A stretch of DNA of 46,014 bases from Anaerolineaceae bacterium (GTDB taxonomy: Bacteria > Chloroflexota > Anaerolineae > Anaerolineales > Villigracilaceae). The notes under the pieces were generated by a model. That model made no database searches. It saw only the letters and a list, made by a program, of their open reading frames with translations, and had not been told where the DNA came from. Below, piece after piece: positions 34,913-42,163 of this stretch. Numbering within the stretch: the stretch's first letter is position 1; every line of letters begins with the position of its first letter. The DNA lies in NCBI GenBank assembly GCA_003598975.1, contig QZIJ01000058.1:1-46014 (forward strand). The letters are read 5' to 3'. A program made the translations under genes and the position numbers.

Positions 34913-36136
34913 ATGCTTAACGTAGAAGAAATCCGCCGCGACTTCCCGATCCTGCAACGCCAAACCGCCAGCGGCGCGCGCGTGACGTATTTGGATTCCA
35001 CCGCCACATCGCAGAAACCGCTCGCGGTCATCGAAGCGATGAACGATTTTTATCGCCGCTCGAACGCGAACATTCATCGCGGCGTTCACACATTGGCCGA
35101 AGAGTCCACCGCTCTGTACGAAAATGCGCGCGAGAAAATCGCGAATTTCATCAACGCGGCCTCGGCGCGGCAGGTCATCTATACGCGCAACACTACCGAG
35201 TCAATTAATCTCGTTGCATACACGTGGGCGCGGGCGAATCTCAAAGCGGGCGATCTTGTCATCCTGACCGAGATGGAGCATCACTCCAACCTCGTGCCGT
35301 GGCACATGCTCGCGGTGGAACGCGGCATCGAGCTGGACTTTATCCCTGTGACCGCGGACGGCCTGCTCGATCTCGACGCGTACCGCTCGCTTCTCGCGCG
35401 TGACCCGAAACTGGTTGCGTTCGCCCACATGTCCAACGTCCTCGGGACGGTAAATCCAGCGGCTGAAATCATCCGCCTCGCGCGTGACGCTGGCGCGGTC
35501 ACCCTCGTGGACGCGGCCCAGTCTGTCCCGCATCTCGCGGTGGACGTGCAGGCCCTCGACGCGGATTTCTACGCCTTCTCGGCTCACAAGATGTGCGGAC
35601 CGACAGGCATCGGCATTTTATACGGAAAAACGGAGTTGCTCGAATCCATGCCGCCCTTCCTCGGTGGAGGGGACATGATCCGTGAAGTCAAACTGCGTTC
35701 CTTCCGTCCCAACTCTCTCCCGCATAAATTCGAAGCAGGGACCCCCGCTATCGCGGAGGCCGTCGGCTTCGGCGCGGCAGTGGACTACCTGGCCAAAATC
35801 GGCATGGACGCGATTGCCGCGCACGAACACACCATCACCGAATACGTGCTTGAGCGGCTGGAAGAAATCCCTGGCGTCAAAGTCTTCGGTCCCTCCGCAG
35901 ACAAGAAAGGCGGCGTCGCCTCGTTTACACTCGAAGGCGTTCACCCGCATGATGTGGCGCAAATCCTCGACCAGGACGGCATTGCCGTCCGCGCGGGGCA
36001 TCACTGCGCGCAACCCCTGCACGAAAAATTTGGCATCCCCGCCACCAGCCGCGCTTCGTTCTATCTGTACAATACAAAAGAAGAAGTTGACTTGTTAGTC
36101 AATGGCATCTACAAAGTCAAGAAACTCTTCGGCTAG
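34913..36136 (+). CDS. sufS: Cysteine desulfurase SufS
   Basis: PLP enzyme that takes sulfur from cysteine for Fe-S assembly, 407 aa, class II (SufS/CsdA) type. It has 'YLDSTATSQKP', 'TRNTTESINLVAY', the PLP lysine in 'FSAHKMCGPTGIGILYGK' and the active-site Cys in 'RAGHHCAQPLHEKF'. No clear ribosome binding site; the start is 3 nt after the preceding stop, so translation is probably coupled. Its sulfur acceptor should be the SufU encoded next. Confidence 0.97.
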   Translation: MLNVEEIRRDFPILQRQTASGARVTYLDSTATSQKPLAVIEAMNDFYRRSNANIHRGVHTLAEESTALYENAREKIANFINAASARQVIYTRNTTESINLVAYTWARANLKAGDLVILTEMEHHSNLVPWHMLAVERGIELDFIPVTADGLLDLDAYRSLLARDPKLVAFAHMSNVLGTVNPAAEIIRLARDAGAVTLVDAAQSVPHLAVDVQALDADFYAFSAHKMCGPTGIGILYGKTELLESMPPFLGGGDMIREVKLRSFRPNSLPHKFEAGTPAIAEAVGFGAAVDYLAKIGMDAIAAHEHTITEYVLERLEEIPGVKVFGPSADKKGGVASFTLEGVHPHDVAQILDQDGIAVRAGHHCAQPLHEKFGIPATSRASFYLYNTKEEVDLLVNGIYKVKKLFG

Positions 36137-36173
36137 ACTGTCAACTACCAAACTATCCAACTGCGTAACTAAC

Positions 36174-36569
36174 ATGGACGATCTCTATCGCGAAGTCATC
36201 ATCGAACACTACAAAAACCCGTCGTATCGCGGCAAACTGGACCCGCACGACATCTCGTTTGCGGACAACAATCCCCTCTGCGGCGATCACATCCAGATTG
36301 ACCTGCGCGTCGACGCGGACGGTAAGGTCGCGGACGCGCGCTTCGACGGTCACGGATGCGCCATCTCGCAGGCCTCCGCCGATTTGCTGATGGAATCCAT
36401 CATCGGCAAGCCTATCGAAGAAGTGAAACAACTCAACAAGGATTTCATCCTTGACCTGCTCGGCATTGACCTCGGCCCCGTCCGTCTCAAATGCGCGTTG
36501 CTTTCGCTCAAGGTGTTGAAGGCAGGCGTGTATGGATTGGGAGAGGCGAGCGACTCTCTCGTAGAGTAA
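36174..36569 (+). CDS. sufU: SufU-type sulfur acceptor with shortened Cys spacing
   Basis: 131 aa, IscU/SufU fold. Ligand residues are Cys36 and Asp38 (PLCGDH), Cys62 (GHGCAIS) and Cys107 (RLKCALL). As in SufU, Lys rather than His precedes the last Cys. Unusually, only 44 residues separate Cys62 and Cys107, as in IscU; the insertion of about 18-21 residues that marks Bacillus SufU is absent. The ATG at 36174 gives the standard 'MDDLYREVIIEHYKNP' start. It accepts sulfur from SufS, probably through a zinc site. Confidence 0.92.
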   Translation: MDDLYREVIIEHYKNPSYRGKLDPHDISFADNNPLCGDHIQIDLRVDADGKVADARFDGHGCAISQASADLLMESIIGKPIEEVKQLNKDFILDLLGIDLGPVRLKCALLSLKVLKAGVYGLGEASDSLVE

Positions 36570-36573
36570 ACAA

Positions 36574-36639
36574 GTAAACAGGTACACACGTAGATACGTG
36601 GCGTGATCTGTGTACTTGTTTACGTGTATACCTGTTTAC
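36574..36639. repeat. Nested inverted repeat between sufU and the Rieske gene
   Basis: Arms GTAAACAGGTACACACGTA (36574-36592) and TACGTGTATACCTGTTTAC (36621-36639) match at 18 of 19 positions, with further GTAAACAAGTA-like words between them. It fills the gap between the two genes. Confidence 0.75.
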
Positions 36640-36646
36640 CATCCCC

Positions 36647-36994
36647 ATGTACAACTACACAACTCACCCCCCCGAAAACTTAGACTTCATCGAAATCGCC
36701 CCCGCCTCCGAACTCCCCAACGGAGAGCGTCTCTTGGTAGACGTGGGCGACCGCCCCATCGTCATCTTCAACATCGCGGGACAGCTCTTCGCCATCGGCG
36801 ATGTCTGCACCCATGATGACGGTCCGCTCGGCGATGGCGACCTGGAAGGCTTCAACATCGTCTGCCCGCGGCATGGCGCGGAGTTCGATGTCCGCACAGG
36901 GAAGGTCATGCAAATGCCCGCCGTTGTAGACATTCCCGCATATCCTGTCCAAGTGCGCGATGGACAAATATTTATCGGCATCCCCAAAGACTAA
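36647..36994 (+). CDS. Rieske-type [2Fe-2S] ferredoxin
   Basis: Soluble protein of 115 aa with both Rieske ligand pairs: 'CTHDDGPLGDG' (CxH) and 'CPRHGAEFD' (CxxH). It has no membrane anchor and no oxygenase domain, so it is a small electron carrier. Position at the end of the suf operon suggests it supplies electrons for cluster assembly or is a major client. No strong ribosome binding site is visible before the ATG. Confidence 0.93.
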   Translation: MYNYTTHPPENLDFIEIAPASELPNGERLLVDVGDRPIVIFNIAGQLFAIGDVCTHDDGPLGDGDLEGFNIVCPRHGAEFDVRTGKVMQMPAVVDIPAYPVQVRDGQIFIGIPKD

Positions 36995-37094
36995 AACCAG
37001 TACACGGACGCTTCGCGCACGGATTTGACGGACGAACACAGATAATAAAAAAATCCATGTTCGTCTTTTTTGTCCGTGAAATTTGTGTACTGTA
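36995..37094. other. Intergenic hairpin region after the suf operon
   Basis: Contains imperfect inverted repeats built from ACGGA/TCCGT and GACGAACA/TGTTCGTC words with an internal run of seven A (T on the minus strand). It may terminate both convergent units; it also looks like a dispersed low-complexity element. Confidence 0.5.
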
Positions 37095-37373
37095 TTAACT
37101 TCTCTTCGGAATCTGAAACTTCTCAAACTCGGTTTCTAACTCCGTGAGCAGAGTCTTGGCCACCTCTTCGGGTGAGCCCTCGCGTTCCGTCCACTCGCCG
37201 CGGCGATACTGCGCGCTGTAATCCGTCGTTGAAGTCAGCCCCAGCGACATCGCGTACGTGTCGATCAAATTTTGGATCTTCTGCGAGAGTTGCTTCTTCA
37301 CCATCCGCCCATCGCCTTCCACCGCAAACGACACGGGGATTTCCTTCCAGTAGGTTACGCGATATTTAGCCAT
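37095..37373 (-). CDS. Virulence-factor-domain small protein
   Basis: 92 aa, soluble, beginning 'MAKYRVTYWKEIPV', which I recognise as the start of the family called conserved virulence factor (a name from its first description, not evidence of virulence). It then has a Lys/Gln-rich helix and an acidic C-terminal helix. Function unknown. Its start overlaps the end of the DUF166 gene by 8 nt, so the two proteins are made together. Confidence 0.75.
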   Translation of the reverse strand: MAKYRVTYWKEIPVSFAVEGDGRMVKKQLSQKIQNLIDTYAMSLGLTSTTDYSAQYRRGEWTEREGSPEEVAKTLLTELETEFEKFQIPKRS

Positions 37374-38145
37374 TAAAATCCCCTTCGCTTTTTGTTCCAG
37401 GGGTGATGTATTTCGTCTGCACGAAAGGCTTCAACTGCTCGGCGAGATTTTCCTGCAACAAGTGACCCGATTCATGCATCAACGTGTCGTGATTGTAATC
37501 GTTCAACTTGACCATGCTCGCCAGACAGGGGAAATGATGATGGAACAAGCCCGCGCGCTCCTCGACTTCGTCTACACTGAGACCGACTAACTTCTCTGCG
37601 ACGTGACGTGCACACCCGCAAACCGCGTCCACGTGGACCTCCGCGCGGGACACCGTCCGAGTCGCCTCATCCACGCTGAGACGGATATCGGGCTGGCCGA
37701 AGTATTTCGCAAACTCCGCGATGACTTCGCTATCGTATGTCTCGCGCTCGCGGCGCGTCACTTTGTAATCGCGTTCGGTCAGCGAACAGAGCGGTTTGGG
37801 TGTCGCGCAGGCCACGTTCATGCGCGCCAGCCATCCCGTCAGTTGACGCGCCAACCCGCGCGGGAGCCAGGCCTCATTGTCCACCGCGACAATCACGCCA
37901 CGCGCGCCCGTCATCCCCGCGATCTCAGGGATGAGTTCCGCCACCGACTTGTTCTCCGCGAACGAGAGAATCAAATCGCTCGGCGGAAAGGTCTGCGGAA
38001 GAAAATCTTCGGGGTAATCAATGATGAGCGGGAAGGCCGCGGGCGCCTTCCACGATTCGATAATCCACCCCTCGGGCGCGTGCTTACGGACGTTGTCCAC
38101 ATGGCGGACGCCATACTCGCCAGAGATGATCGCAAGGATTCGCAT
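37366..38145 (-). CDS. DUF166 family protein
   Basis: 259 aa. It resembles the DUF166 family known mainly from archaea and some bacteria: 'ILAIISGEYGVRHVDNVRKHAPEGW' (split by loops) at the N-terminus, 'IDYPEDFLPQ', 'DLILSFAENKSVAELIPEI' and a Cys-rich part with 'CATPKPLCSL', 'AVCGCARHVAEKLVG' and 'HHHFPCLASM'. The five cysteines and the HHH cluster suggest a metal or Fe-S site. No function is established. ATG start with a weak ribosome binding site; coupled to the small downstream gene. Confidence 0.78.
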   Translation of the reverse strand: MRILAIISGEYGVRHVDNVRKHAPEGWIIESWKAPAAFPLIIDYPEDFLPQTFPPSDLILSFAENKSVAELIPEIAGMTGARGVIVAVDNEAWLPRGLARQLTGWLARMNVACATPKPLCSLTERDYKVTRRERETYDSEVIAEFAKYFGQPDIRLSVDEATRTVSRAEVHVDAVCGCARHVAEKLVGLSVDEVEERAGLFHHHFPCLASMVKLNDYNHDTLMHESGHLLQENLAEQLKPFVQTKYITPGTKSEGDFNG

Positions 38146-38189
38146 ATCTGGATTCTAAGCGATGCGTTGTTGATTCGCTGTAACTTTTG

Positions 38190-38699
38190 TTACCACTCGC
38201 CCGCGTATTCGATGAGGTACGGCTGGGTGATTTTCTCGATGCGTGCCCGTCTCAATTCCACCAATTGACGGATGTGTAAATTGTCGTGGGCGATCCAGGC
38301 AGAGAGCATTTCGCCAGACGTCACGGAACCGTATTGGTCTGTGTGCGCGATGTTCCAATCTGCATTTGTTAAATCTTGCAGCCATTCGAGCGACTTGACG
38401 CGTTCCGCAAAGAACTTTCTTTGCATCTCATCGAAGTTTTGCTCATTGTATTTTCGTTCCGTGACCCACCCTTGCGGGTTGATCACTTGAAGTTCGTCAT
38501 TTTGCCCGCGAAGGATGTTCTCCAATCGAGCGCGAAAATCTTCGCGCTCCTCGTCATAGAGGTGACAGATTACTTCAAGGATTGACCACGCATCGGGAGT
38601 AGGCTTGACCTGCGCCTCTTCCTGCGAAATCCCTGCCAGCAGGGAACGGATCATCTCTATGCTGTTTCTCAACTCTTGATAAAGGGTCTCGAATTTCAT
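38190..38699 (-). CDS. DinB family protein
   Basis: 169 aa four-helix-bundle protein of the DinB/YfiT-like superfamily. The likely metal-binding histidines are in 'VICHLYDEE' and 'WIAHDNLHIRQL'. Members include thiol-dependent S-transferases and many proteins of unknown role. AGGTGA precedes the ATG. It stands 44 nt from the DUF166 gene on the same strand. Confidence 0.85.
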   Translation of the reverse strand: MKFETLYQELRNSIEMIRSLLAGISQEEAQVKPTPDAWSILEVICHLYDEEREDFRARLENILRGQNDELQVINPQGWVTERKYNEQNFDEMQRKFFAERVKSLEWLQDLTNADWNIAHTDQYGSVTSGEMLSAWIAHDNLHIRQLVELRRARIEKITQPYLIEYAGEW

Positions 38700-38747
38700 T
38701 TTTCACCTGTAATGTTTCGTGGGGTGGGATGGCATCCTGCCTGCCAA

Positions 38748-39380
38748 TTACTTTTCAAACTTCCCCACAATCCTCAAAATATCGAACCCCTCTGCGAAGG
38801 GACATTCTGCCAGCGCGCCGTGACGCACCATGATAGAACGCGTTAGTTCGGCGTTGAAGTAGTAGCGGTCGCGGTAGGTCTCGTATTGCGAGAGCGCTTC
38901 GATCTTCTTGTTCACGTCCTCCTCGCTGACTTCTACGATGAAGTGGGGGAAGAATCCGTAGGAGGAGCGCACCACGTCAAATCCCAGCACGGTGATGCCG
39001 CGATACGCGCGCAGGGCTTCATCTGTCATGGTGAGATGATCCTGATGTAAATCGTTCTTGGAATGAACAAAGATCAGGTCGGGCTTGAAATCCTTGCGGA
39101 GTTTCAGGAAGTATTCCAGAATCTCCTGCCGCGCATCGGGAAAGACGCGCGTCGTGAATGGCCCAAGGACGATCTTCTCGCGCGGCACGCCCAACACTTG
39201 CATGGACGCGTAATGCTCGTCTTTCACATTTTGCAAGTCGGGATTCTTCTGGTTGTCCGAGAGCGTGACGCACAGAACGTCCGTCTGTTTGGCGATGTGA
39301 TGGAGTAATGCGCCGCATCCCAGTTCGATGTCATCTGGGTGCGCGCCGAGGAAGAGAACGCGTTTGCCGAAGAAGTTCAT
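38748..39380 (-). CDS. PIG-L family deacetylase
   Basis: 210 aa zinc-dependent N-deacetylase of the LmbE/PIG-L family: 'LGAHPDDIELGCG' with the catalytic Asp and zinc His, and 'NDLHQDHLTMTDEALRA' with the other zinc His. It may de-N-acetylate a sugar conjugate. The start overlaps the stop of the methyltransferase gene by 4 nt, so both probably act in the same small pathway. Confidence 0.92.
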   Translation of the reverse strand: MNFFGKRVLFLGAHPDDIELGCGALLHHIAKQTDVLCVTLSDNQKNPDLQNVKDEHYASMQVLGVPREKIVLGPFTTRVFPDARQEILEYFLKLRKDFKPDLIFVHSKNDLHQDHLTMTDEALRAYRGITVLGFDVVRSSYGFFPHFIVEVSEEDVNKKIEALSQYETYRDRYYFNAELTRSIMVRHGALAECPFAEGFDILRIVGKFEK

Positions 39381-40177
39381 TTTGTCGCCAAAATCCCGCC
39401 AACAACTTTCGTCATCACCAGTTTCCCGTCGCGGTCAAACCAATTCTTCGCGACCGCTTCGATCTTGCCGATGAGCGCTTCGTACTCGTCCTTGCCGTTG
39501 AACATGGATGTCCACAATTTGCGATCTTCGCTCAGGGAAGCGCGGACGTAGTCAATGAACGGCGCGACTTCGGGGAAGGTGAGATGATTCTCGAACTTGT
39601 GCAATTCGGTCTTGGCAAAGATTTTGCTGATGGTGTTGAAAATGTCGCCTTTGAAGCGGCTGGAGCCAGGCATGGGCGGGATGGTGGCGTTCGTGGCTTC
39701 TTTGATGATGTCGTAGAACATCTGCTTGTTTTCAGGGAGCGGCCCGGAGACGAAAAGCCGTCCGCCAGGTTTTAAGACGCGGTGGGCCTCGCCAAACGTA
39801 AAGTCCAGATTCGAGGCGTAGTAGATGGCGAAGGCGGAAGTGCACAGGTCAAAGGTCCCGTCCGCGAAGGCGAAAGGCTGGTTGAAGTCCAGGAATTGAA
39901 AATTCACTTTCGAGCCGCGTTCTGCATTTTTGGCGCGCGCCTTTTCCAGCAGTTCCTCCGAAAAATCGCCGCCCGTAATTTCGGCCGCGCCTTTAGTATA
40001 ATCGTCGAACAGGAAGCAAAGTTTGCCCGCGCCGCAACCGACGTCGAGGATGTTCATGCCTGCTCGCGGCTGGAGCAGGTTGTTCGTCCACTCGTCAATG
40101 TTGGCCGAACCATATTTTTCGTGAATGTTGATGCGGGTTAATAAATCTTTGCTGGTTTCCTGATAGTTGATTTTCAT
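39377..40177 (-). CDS. Class I SAM-dependent methyltransferase
   Basis: 266 aa. SAM motif I is 'ILDVGCGAGKLCFLF' near residue 42, motif II 'ITGGDFSEELLEKA', and the post-motif 'FDLCTSAFAIYYASNL'. The acceptor is unknown. AAGGAG lies before the ATG. Coupled to the PIG-L deacetylase by a 4-nt overlap, it may modify the same small molecule or glycan. Confidence 0.88.
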   Translation of the reverse strand: MKINYQETSKDLLTRINIHEKYGSANIDEWTNNLLQPRAGMNILDVGCGAGKLCFLFDDYTKGAAEITGGDFSEELLEKARAKNAERGSKVNFQFLDFNQPFAFADGTFDLCTSAFAIYYASNLDFTFGEAHRVLKPGGRLFVSGPLPENKQMFYDIIKEATNATIPPMPGSSRFKGDIFNTISKIFAKTELHKFENHLTFPEVAPFIDYVRASLSEDRKLWTSMFNGKDEYEALIGKIEAVAKNWFDRDGKLVMTKVVGGILATK

Positions 40178-40197
40178 TGAGTCTCCTTAGATGAGAG

Positions 40198-40248
40198 TGC
40201 GCCGCACCTTAATCGAGCGGACAAATCATGTCGGGCAGGTGCGACGCA
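40198..40248. repeat. Inverted repeat between the methyltransferase and membrane-protein genes
   Basis: GTGCGCCGCACCT and AGGTGCGACGCAC pair over 12 of 13 positions. The arms are dispersed-repeat-like in look, but no other copy is seen in this window. Confidence 0.55.
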
Positions 40249-40254
40249 CTCGCG

Positions 40255-40590
40255 TTAGGCCGCAAGAAATTCTTTTCGTTTTACAAGCATGATGACGAGC
40301 GGAATGATGAAGAGAATGAGCGCGATGAGATCGGCATAGCCAAACTCATCGAAGATGAACAGGAAAATGGAGATGGCGAGGAAGATCACGCCCAGCCAGT
40401 AGACGAGTCGTTTGGTGATGTTGGCTCCGATTGCGATGAAAACGAAGGCGTTCACAATCATGATGCCGCTCATCACCCAGTATATGGCTTGGCCGTTATA
40501 TCGGAAGATATATCCGACGCCCACTGCCAGCCAGAGCGCGGCGAGGATGTAAAAAAAGATTCGAGTGATTTGAACTGCGCGAGATTTCAT
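40255..40590 (-). CDS. Small four-helix membrane protein, function unknown
   Basis: 111 aa with about four hydrophobic helices and a positively charged C-terminus (VKRKEF). GAGGT precedes the ATG. It resembles small uncharacterised membrane proteins and nothing in the sequence shows a role. Confidence 0.7.
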   Translation of the reverse strand: MKSRAVQITRIFFYILAALWLAVGVGYIFRYNGQAIYWVMSGIMIVNAFVFIAIGANITKRLVYWLGVIFLAISIFLFIFDEFGYADLIALILFIIPLVIMLVKRKEFLAA

Positions 40591-40659
40591 TTCGACCTCT
40601 TTTCTTGTCTTGCGAAAATTATACCAAAGTTGAAGTAAAATTCAGTGATTGAATTTTGA

Positions 40660-40727
40660 ACGTAGGGGCGACCCGCCCATCAAAAACCGAAGGTCCAAAT
40701 TATCCTGTTGGGTCGCCCCAACTACGT
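40660..40727. repeat. Inverted repeat GGGCGACCC in the hisS leader
   Basis: ACGTAGGGGCGACCC (40660-40674) and GGGTCGCCCCAACTACGT (40710-40727) are complementary apart from two extra bases. It ends 12 nt before hisS. The GTAGGGGCGACC word is a frequent intergenic repeat in many bacteria. Confidence 0.7.
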
Positions 40728-40739
40728 CACGGAGCAAAC

Positions 40740-42011
40740 ATGGCAACAAAAATCCAAGCCGTCAAAGGGACGCGCGAGTTTTATCCAGAGCAGATGGCCC
40801 TGCGCAACTTCATCAACGACAAAGTGCGCGCCGCATCCGAATCATTTGGCTATACCGAATGGGACGCGCCCTTCATCGAACCCATCGCGCTTTACGCGGC
40901 CAAGTCGGGCGAGGAACTTGTCAAGAAGCAGTCGTTTGTTTTCACCGACCGCGGCGGTGACGAAGTGACGCTTCGTCCCGAATTGACGCCGAGTTTGGCG
41001 CGCATGATCGCGGCCAAACAAGGCGAGTTGACTTTCCCTGTGCGCTGGTGGTCGTTCGGTCCGTTCTGGCGATATGAACAGCCGCAGAAGGGACGCGCCC
41101 GCGAATTCTTCCAGTGGAACATAGACCTGCTCGGCGCGGACTCCTCCGAAGCGGACGCGGAACTGATCGCGGTCGCGGCCACCTTCCTCCGCTCGGTCGG
41201 GTTGGACCCCGCGCGGGCCGCGATCTTTGTCAACGATCGGCGGCTGATGATTTCCCAATTCGACGCTCTCAGCATCCCGCCCGAAAAGCGAATTGAGGTG
41301 TCCAATCTCGTGGATCGTCGTTCCAAAATGGAAGAATCCAAATGGGACGCGTCCGCGCTCGAACTCGGCCTGACCCAAAGTCAACTCGATGGGTTGAAAT
41401 CCATTCTTGGCAACTACGATCTGTGGAAAGAAAGCGCGGAACTCGTCCGCCTGTTTGCCGCGTTGGATGTGCTGGGTGTGAAAGAATACGTCAAATTCGA
41501 CCCCAACATTGTGCGCGGATTGCTCTACTACACGGGGACAGTCTTCGAGGCTTTCGACGTGAGCGGCTCTGTCCGACGCGCCATCCTTGGTGGTGGCCGC
41601 TACGACAACCTGCTCGCAGACGTGGGCGGTCAGCCTCTCCCCGCCGTCGGCTTCGCGATGGGCGACGTGGTGATCGGCATCATCCTGCAAGAAGCGGGAC
41701 TTGTTCCCGAATTCAGTCCCAGCCCCGCGTCCGTGCTGGTGACAGTGTTCGATGACAGTTTGCGACTCCAATCTCTCGCGCTGACGACGGAGTTGCGCCG
41801 CGCGGGAATCAATGCGATGGTCTATCCCGAGCCTGCCAAACTGCCCAAGCAGTTCAAGTTTGCCGATAAGATGAAGATGAAGGTCGCGGTTACAATCGGT
41901 CCCGACGAGGCGGCGAACGGTCAGGTGGCGGTGAAAAGCCTGCGGACGGGCGAGCAGGTTATCGTCACGCGTGAGGCCGCGGTAGGGACCATCCAAAAGA
42001 TTCTTGCGTAG
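40740..42011 (+). CDS. hisS: Histidyl-tRNA synthetase
   Basis: Class II synthetase, 423 aa. Motif 2 is 'SFGPFWRYEQPQKGRAREF', followed by 'NIDLLGAD'. The histidine-binding part has 'GLLYYTGTVFEAF' and motif 3 'LGGGRYDNLL'. A C-terminal anticodon-binding domain starts near residue 325. The ATG at 40740 follows GGAG and gives the family N-terminus 'IQAVKGTREFYPEQM'. Its substrate tRNA-His is encoded 36 nt downstream. Confidence 0.97.
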   Translation: MATKIQAVKGTREFYPEQMALRNFINDKVRAASESFGYTEWDAPFIEPIALYAAKSGEELVKKQSFVFTDRGGDEVTLRPELTPSLARMIAAKQGELTFPVRWWSFGPFWRYEQPQKGRAREFFQWNIDLLGADSSEADAELIAVAATFLRSVGLDPARAAIFVNDRRLMISQFDALSIPPEKRIEVSNLVDRRSKMEESKWDASALELGLTQSQLDGLKSILGNYDLWKESAELVRLFAALDVLGVKEYVKFDPNIVRGLLYYTGTVFEAFDVSGSVRRAILGGGRYDNLLADVGGQPLPAVGFAMGDVVIGIILQEAGLVPEFSPSPASVLVTVFDDSLRLQSLALTTELRRAGINAMVYPEPAKLPKQFKFADKMKMKVAVTIGPDEAANGQVAVKSLRTGEQVIVTREAAVGTIQKILA

Positions 42012-42032
42012 ATAAAATCCTGATGATATAAT
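42004..42032 (+). promoter_or_regulatory. Promoter of the tRNA-His gene
   Basis: TTGCGT (42004-42009), 17-nt spacer, TATAAT (42027-42032). The -35 lies within the last codons of hisS. Transcription should begin about 10 nt before the tRNA. Confidence 0.75.
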
Positions 42033-42047
42033 CCCGCCGCTCAATAT

Positions 42048-42123
42048 GGCGGCTGTAGCTCAATGGCAGAGCGCCACACTGTGGATGTGGATGTTGTGGG
42101 TTCGAAACCCATCAGCCGCCCCA
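42048..42123 (+). tRNA. tRNA-His (anticodon GTG)
   Basis: Complete cloverleaf. The acceptor stem has eight pairs, GGCGGCTG / CAGCCGCC, including the G-1:C73 pair unique to tRNA-His. The anticodon arm is CCACA-CTGTGGA-TGTGG with anticodon GTG at 42081-42083. The T arm is GTGGG-TTCGAAA-CCCAT, and CCA is encoded at 42121-42123. Confidence 0.97.
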
Positions 42124-42127
42124 AACG

Positions 42128-42162
42128 AGAAACCCGTTTTCTTCAAGAAAACGGGTTTCTTT
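42128..42162. terminator. Terminator between tRNA-His and the RACo-like gene
   Basis: 15-bp stem AGAAACCCGTTTTCT / AGAAAACGGGTTTCT with a TCA loop, then TTGTT. It serves the tRNA and perhaps the convergent gene whose stop codon begins 2 nt later. Confidence 0.9.
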
Positions 42163-42163
42163 G

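Noticed and set aside
40842-42044. 400-codon minus-strand frame opposite hisS
   Set aside because: Antisense of hisS; composition is that of a shadow frame.
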